This document shows, piece after piece, positions 60,001 through 64,000 of a stretch of 64,000 bases of DNA; positions within the stretch are counted from its first letter, which is position 1; every line of letters starts with the position of its first letter. The notes under the pieces are model-generated. The model was not told the origin of the DNA. It ran no database searches and was given only the letters and a program-made list of their open reading frames with translations. Source of the DNA: Solea solea (taxonomy: Eukaryota; Chordata; Actinopteri; Pleuronectiformes; Soleidae); contig NC_081149.1 in the NCBI RefSeq assembly GCF_958295425.1, positions 5,547,194 through 5,611,193 on the forward strand, read 5' to 3'. The translations under genes were made by a program, and so were the position numbers.

Positions 60001-61912
60001 GCGGGGTCATAGTCGCACGTCTGCGTGAAACCGCCATGACGTGGTTTTAAATGCGACACAAACACACAAACTATTGATTTGTAAAGCAGTTATTTTCGGT
60101 GTAACTGAATCAGTTGATACAAAAGGATTGAACTGAAATACCACTGTTGTGATGTTGGGATTCGGCTCACAATCACCGGCTTTCAGCAGTGCTGTCGCTA
60201 AATACACCAAACTACTTTGTTAAATATTGACATTTTAGACATTTCCTTTGGTAAATGTTGAAGATGTTTTCAAGGGTTTTTAAGTCTTTTTAACTGATCT
60301 ACAGGTACTAAAAAAACACACCAGGTACCAGGTACTATCGCTAATGGAAAAGCAAAAAAACTTTGGTCTTCGTACAAGTCTAGTCTTGGTCTTGACGTTG
60401 TTCTCACCCTGCCTTGGCCTTAGTCTTGGTCTTGGCACAAGTCTGGTCTTGGTCTTGACTTGGCACAAGTCTGGTCTTGGTCTTGACTTGGCCTCACCCT
60501 GCCTTGTTCTTGATTTGGTCTTGGTTTTGCTCTGCCTTGGTCTTGGTCTTGACTTGGCCTCACCCCGCCTTGGTTTGACATGATCTTGGTATAAGGCTAG
60601 TCTTGGTACAAGTCTTATCTTGGTTTTGACGTTGTTCTCACCCTGCCTTGGCCCTAGTCGTGGTCTTGGCACAAGTCTGGTCTCAGCCTTGTTAGTGTTT
60701 AACTTTGTGTTTAACTTTAACTTAGATCAATGTGGGCTCATTATTTTGCAAGCAACAATTCACGGGTTTTCTTTTTGTATTGAATGTGTTGTATCATATT
60801 TTTAATAATTAATGAAATGTTAATAACCTATTTGATAACACACTAATAAACCATTTATAAATTCTTTATAAGGTACGAGGAAATCAAATCTGCAGATGTT
60901 CATGTATTTTCTTTACCCTGCAACTGTCCTTTGCATATGTTTTCACCTTACCCACCTGCATAATAATGTGCATTCTAACTGGGGTAAAAATACCTGAAAT
61001 CGCTTTGTACACAGAATTATTCTCCTGTGCCATAAACAGTAAAAAACATTGTCTGAGTGATAAGACAGACCTGCCTCTGCGCCGTGATCCAGATCGGCAG
61101 ACTGCCGTTGTCCCACCACTCGTCGACGAACTGCGTCTGGTAGTACGGCTTCTTCTCCTGCGTCGCGGTGTTGAACCACATGTTGTGAATCACCCCATGG
61201 TTCTCGATGTAGCGGCCTACACACACAGAGAGAACAGAACCACAAGTCAGTCCGCTTTGCACTTTCATTCTTCATGGCGTCCTCATTAAAAATTCTATCA
61301 ACTTAACAAGGCTGAGTGGCATGACGCTTTTGGACAAGGTCTTATACGACCAACTTTGGAGATTAGTGGAATTTAATTTCAGGGAAGTTAAATTTCTTTT
61401 AGCTGGCACTCATGATTTGAGAGTCAAAATAATGTAAAAAAAAAAAAAAAAAAGAGAGCAGAAAATTCTTCCCTCAGTCATCCAAACATAATCATCTCAC
61501 TCAGCTATAAAAGCTGTTGGACTCTGGGACATTCAATTACAGTTAATTCCTTTTTTTCCCCGTGGCTTCTTTCTAAACTCAGAGTAGCTTCCCCTCTCTG
61601 TCATGATACGCAGATCCTCCACCAACTTGGAAGTGTTGTTGTTTTTGTGATGGTTTTACCTGTCAGGAGGGTGAAGTGAGTGGGGCTGGTGATGGTGAGG
61701 TACGGTGGCGTGACGTACTGAGCCTTGACTCCGTCCTTGGCCATGTCGTCAAGGTTCGGCGTGTGCACGTCGCGGTCGTAGTCCCAGCGGAAACCATCGA
61801 AGGAGATGAGCAGCAATTTCTGTCTCTGCTTGTTCAGCGGCGCCCCGAGGACGGACAGAGCCCCGAGGAGGCACAGAGTCCCGAGGAGGCACAGAGTCGC
61901 GGTCCACATCAT
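54039..61912 (-). CDS. enpp7: Ectonucleotide pyrophosphatase/phosphodiesterase 7 (alkaline sphingomyelinase), 6 exons
   Basis: Gene span on the minus strand. The exons are 61912-61660, 61216-61071, 59469-58840, 56021-55787, 54303-54180 and 54093-54039; they join in phase to 480 residues (human ENPP7 is 458). The enzyme is an ecto-phosphodiesterase of the alkaline phosphatase superfamily that cleaves sphingomyelin to ceramide and phosphocholine at the intestinal surface. Seen: a Leu-rich signal peptide at 1-24; zinc ligands D39 (SFDGFRW), D199 and H203 (GEPDGTGHKYGP), D246 and H247 (TADHGM) and H354 (GEHGFDN); and nucleophile T75 in TSPTHF. These fall at almost exactly the human positions. N-glycosylation sites occur at N121 and N268. 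A membrane helix lies at about 432-450, followed by KRKRK and a cytoplasmic tail. The open frame extends upstream only through a GTG, so ATG 61,912 is the start. Fish can have more than one enpp7 copy, so this could be enpp7.1 or .2. Confidence 0.96.
54180..54303 (-). CDS. enpp7: enpp7 exon 5 (transmembrane anchor)
   Basis: 124 nt, phases 1 to 0-plus-2, encoding VKKVDFLENG, then a hydrophobic helix (FIGIAAVAGFLIVVFVALA) and NQIIKRKRKDT. The acceptor is CTGTTTTTAG and the donor ACAGG|GTAACG. The phase match with exons 4 and 6 supports it, although this region is poorly conserved in the family. Confidence 0.85.
54540..55330. repeat. Repeat debris in enpp7 intron 4
   Basis: A family C fragment at 54,540-54,720; CAAACTTGGCAGGAG-type repeat at 55,010-55,190; a hAT-like end at 55,240-55,300 (AGAGGTTCCTAAACACTGGG, GGTCGGGACCCACAG). 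Confidence 0.5.
55787..56021 (-). CDS. enpp7: enpp7 exon 4 (last zinc ligand)
   Basis: 235 nt encoding YFPVQWNKGEHGFDNQELDM through HLLVTSRAVE. The acceptor is CCCCTGCAG and the donor GAGG|GTGAGT, phase 1. H354 in GEHGFDN completes the zinc site. Reading on past the donor would give only a short artefactual tail. Confidence 0.95.
56703..56756. repeat. (TGAC)n/(AGAC)n microsatellite
   Basis: Seven TGAC units, then CAGA-type units, in enpp7 intron 3. Confidence 0.9.
56976..58700 (+). repeat. Family Z source region (copy A) in enpp7 intron 3
   Basis: Three blocks (about 56,976-57,053, 58,012-58,475 and 58,583-58,642) are repeated, joined together, at 59,739-60,360. Between the first two lies the THAP-like element copy 2. 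Confidence 0.75.
57345..58012. mobile_element. THAP-like element, copy 2 (truncated, in enpp7 intron 3)
   Basis: Over most of its length it is highly similar to 3,487-4,612. It lacks the extreme left end, about 380 bp present in copy 1 between about 3,653 and 4,035, most of the GGTGGAGCTAA repeats, and 8 bp near 57,590. The 8-bp loss shifts the frame just before the CSHHF motif. The right end (ATGTCCCCTTTAA) is intact. Confidence 0.65.
58840..59469 (-). CDS. enpp7: enpp7 exon 3 (main catalytic exon)
   Basis: 630 nt, 210 codons, starting GLKAGSLHFPG after the acceptor TATCTTTAAG and ending GYVING before GTGTGT. It contains the zinc ligands in GEPDGTGHKYGP and TADHGM, plus PNFSFRD and LHVYKKEEMPERLHF, which closely match human ENPP7. 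Confidence 0.97.
59739..60360 (+). repeat. Condensed copy B of the intron 3 segment, in enpp7 intron 2
   Basis: Same orientation and highly similar to copy A, but lacking about 960 bp and about 110 bp of it. It is bounded by a perfect 28-bp direct repeat (59,711-59,738 and 60,368-60,395). Confidence 0.75.
60361..60690 (+). repeat. CTTGGTCTTGAC minisatellite
   Basis: Imperfect repeats of GTCTTGGTCTTGACTTGGC(C/A)CA cover about 330 bp. Open frames across it on both strands are repeat artefacts. Confidence 0.85.
61071..61216 (-). CDS. enpp7: enpp7 exon 2
   Basis: 146 nt encoding RYIENHGVIHNMWFNT through WWDNGSLPIWITAQRQ. The acceptor is TGTGTGTAG and the donor CAG|GTCTGT. YIENHGVVHNM and WWDNGS are diagnostic ENPP6/7-type wording. 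Confidence 0.95.
61660..61912 (-). CDS. enpp7: enpp7 exon 1 (signal peptide, D39, T75)
   Basis: 253 nt from tandem ATGs (MMWTATLCLL) to LLTG. The donor is ACAG|GTAAAA, phase 1. It carries the first zinc-binding Asp and the catalytic Thr. Confidence 0.93.
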
Positions 61913-62780
61913 GGCTCGACACACTTTCACCGCTCAGTTCCTGAACTGACAGCTTAAACGCTCCTTTGCGACCAGACGGTCGCGTGCAGGAATGACGACC
62001 TATGTTTACATATTCACAACCAGCGCCCCTAGCGGTTGTATACATAACAGCAACCACTTCCGCCTTAGAAGCGGAATCTCGAATGTTCGCTCCGTCGGCT
62101 CAGTGGCGAAAGCACAGCGCTGGATCGCGGTCGACAACGGTATGATTCCTAACTATACCACCTTTTAATATTTTTACTACCTAACCTTACCCTCAGTAAC
62201 ATCTGTGCATATTCAAGTTGGAAAATACTAGTAAAAACATACCTTTACGTCACATTCAGGGGTTTTAAAAAAAATGACAGGCCCCTCCCTGGTTTCCTCA
62301 CCTGAGAAGGTTCTGAGCAAAGTTTCACCAAATTATCTTATCGCTTAGATTAGACGGACTTTATCTCAGCCAGTTTTAGTGCGCGCAGCCAAGTGGTGTT
62401 TATGAGGCAATTTTACGGCCCGGGACTTGTGTTCTCAGGAAATTTTCCCCCTGTTTTCCTCTTGTGCATTGCCGGTAAAACAGATTAATCTCTGCGGGCA
62501 GCGCGGCTGTTTGTTTCTGGCTTGTTGATGCTGTCTTTTCTGTTTGCCCGCCCACCCGTCTGTGTGTGTGTCGGAGTTTCTTGTGAATCACTGACACGGG
62601 CGAGGAAAACGACACTTTGATGGGTTTCACCTTGAGTTGAGATGGCGCATGATTGATCTGACACCGGGAAAATGAAGAGGAAAATGAGAGTATATATCTT
62701 TTTTGTCAGCGACCAGTAGTCTCCCGGGGAAGAAAAGACCCTAATAGTCATATTCATTTTAATAACCCTAATGTGTTTAT
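61913..62780. other. Upstream of enpp7, nothing firm
   Basis: The enpp7 promoter must lie here. No clear TATA box was seen and no other gene is recognised. Confidence 0.4.
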
Positions 62781-63120
62781 TAGCCCCAGGATAATGTTAA
62801 AAAAGCCTTTAAAATCTACATTGATTTTTTTTAGCAATGGCCGTGACGACAGACACTCATTTTTAATAGAAATGTCCGTCGCCTGCTCTGTGTCTCAGAC
62901 CCGGATCACGCTCACTTCCCTTATCCCGATATTATTCTATATAACTGCGATGTGATGAAACCTTATCAACGTCCATCAAATTGCGAGACAAGCTCTTCAA
63001 ATTTGTTCTTTCTTGTGTGTGTGTGTCCTTGGCGGAGGTTCAAGGGAATTGTCTAATCTTTATGGAGATAAGGGATAACATTCATCAGCTTTCATTTACC
63101 TCATTCATATTCATTAGCTC
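62780..63120. other. Candidate conserved non-coding region
   Basis: Non-repetitive and AT-rich, with motifs such as CTAATCTTTATGGAGATAAG and TCATTCATATTCATTAGC. No coding potential. Conservation is untested. Confidence 0.3.
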
Positions 63121-63424
63121 TTCCCCCTCACGTTAACTCCATGTGCCAGTCGTCCACTCGTCAGCAAGATTTGCGGCAGGGTTTTTTTTTGACGGCTGAG
63201 GCCGGCGCACGTCTCCAAGTCTCTGCCGTGAGAACTTTGGCAAACACACACAAACTCCTGACTCTCTCCATTCTGAACTGAGCTTCTGCAGAGATTTCCA
63301 TGTGTGAGATAAGTGAGGTGCTTAACTTTAGCGCCCCCTGCTGCCAAACAACCTGTGCAGTACATTTTACTCCAGAGAATGTAGAGTAATGATACAAAAA
63401 TTAACTAACTAACTATTAAGATTT

Positions 63425-63630
63425 GGTCAAGCTCAGAAGATAGGGGCAGCCTGTGGAAAGGGAACTTGGTTTGTAACTGGAGGGTTGCTGGTTCGAGTCC
63501 CCACCAGGTCAGAGTGCTAGTGTACCCCCTGAGCAAGGTACCCAACCCCCATTGCTCCTCTAGTAGAGGACGGGTTAAATGCAGAGAAGACATTTCCCTA
63601 TATGGGGATTAATAAAAAGTGGGAAAAGCA
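63425..63630 (+). repeat. tRNA-derived SINE
   Basis: GGAGGGTTGCTGGTTCGAGTCCCC is a B-box motif. CCCTGAGCAAGGTACCCAAC, CGGGTTAAATGCAGAGAAGA and a short tail follow. This is a recognisable fish SINE layout. Confidence 0.75.
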
Positions 63631-63865
63631 CTAATGTGCAACATTTCCCAGAGATGTTTGGTGAGGAATTGTTGGATTAAAAAAACATGAATAACCTCAT
63701 CTCAAAAAAACAAGCAAAACGTTCGAAGCACTCAGTCTTAAATCAGAATTTTAGATGAAAGAAGAGTCTGGAAAAAACAAACACGAGCCCTCACGCCCCT
63801 GTTTATGGGGAGGAGATAAAATTTTAACAGCATCAGTATTCTGCTCACTGCTGCGTGTGTGAATG

Positions 63866-63898
63866 GCAAACTGCCCCCCCCCCCCCCTCCACCCCCCG
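63866..63898. repeat. Poly-C tract
   Basis: A run of about 14 C plus CCTCCACCCCCC. Confidence 0.9.
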
Positions 63899-64000
63899 CT
63901 GTGACTGGAAGTAGACCATCAAGTTCATGCCAGCGTGCTGCAATCGATGTGTTTTGAGTTGTGAGCAAACAAACTTTTGATGCATGAGCGGCTTGTTATC

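Noticed and set aside
60280..60672. 130-codon Arg/Pro-rich protein on the minus strand
   Set aside because: It is a translation of the CTTGGTCTTGAC minisatellite inside an enpp7 intron; both strands are open because of the repeat.
61913..61930. Six-codon upstream extension of enpp7
   Set aside because: It begins with GTG, not ATG. Starting at 61,912 places D39, T75, D199, H203, D246 and H247 at the same numbers as human ENPP7.
63470..63520. tRNA gene
   Set aside because: There is a good B-box but no complete cloverleaf; downstream sequence is a SINE body. The same applies to 27,460, 32,010, 21,740 and 1-300.

Overview
The window is vertebrate nuclear DNA, almost certainly from a ray-finned fish and probably a percomorph-like teleost. 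The evidence is three recognisable vertebrate genes (two with short-exon GT-AG structure), very long non-coding stretches, many CA/GT microsatellites, and dispersed repeats typical of teleosts: tRNA-derived SINEs, LINE 3' tails and short inverted-repeat DNA transposons. There are no operons, CRISPR arrays or phage-like modules.

Layout. Positions 1-18,000 are intergenic: SINE, LINE and MITE debris, a degraded antisense 28S rRNA fragment (about 13,346-13,560, possibly to 13,700) and simple repeats. A single-exon noggin gene lies on + at 18,608-19,288, with poly(A) signals out to about 19,700. From there to about 45,400 no gene is recognisable. This stretch holds several members of a ~240-bp hairpin element family, an irregular ~120-170-bp satellite-like block (40.4-42.6 kb), another hairpin MITE (43.6 kb) and many microsatellites. 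cbx2 (5 exons, - strand) occupies 52,279-47,479. enpp7 (6 exons, - strand) occupies 61,912-54,039. The last ~2 kb is intergenic and ends with a SINE.

The genes. Noggin is a secreted BMP antagonist; the sequence is closest to what I remember of fish noggin-3. Cbx2 is the Polycomb (PRC1) reader of H3K27me3, with a complete chromodomain, AT-hook and C-terminal Polycomb box. Enpp7 is intestinal alkaline sphingomyelinase, with signal peptide, zinc and nucleophile residues, and a C-terminal membrane anchor. enpp7 and cbx2 are head to tail 1.8 kb apart, the same order and orientation as in human 17q25. The three genes do not form a pathway; their closeness reflects conserved synteny.

I did not find an undescribed biological system. 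The most interesting structures are: (1) the hairpin element family around noggin; (2) two copies of a TTAA-ended element carrying a shortened THAP-type zinc-finger reading frame; (3) a copy of enpp7 intron 3 sequence lying inside a minisatellite in enpp7 intron 2, bounded by a 28-bp perfect direct repeat; and (4) the antisense 28S rRNA fragment. All coordinates were derived by eye. Exon boundaries were checked for GT/AG and reading phase.
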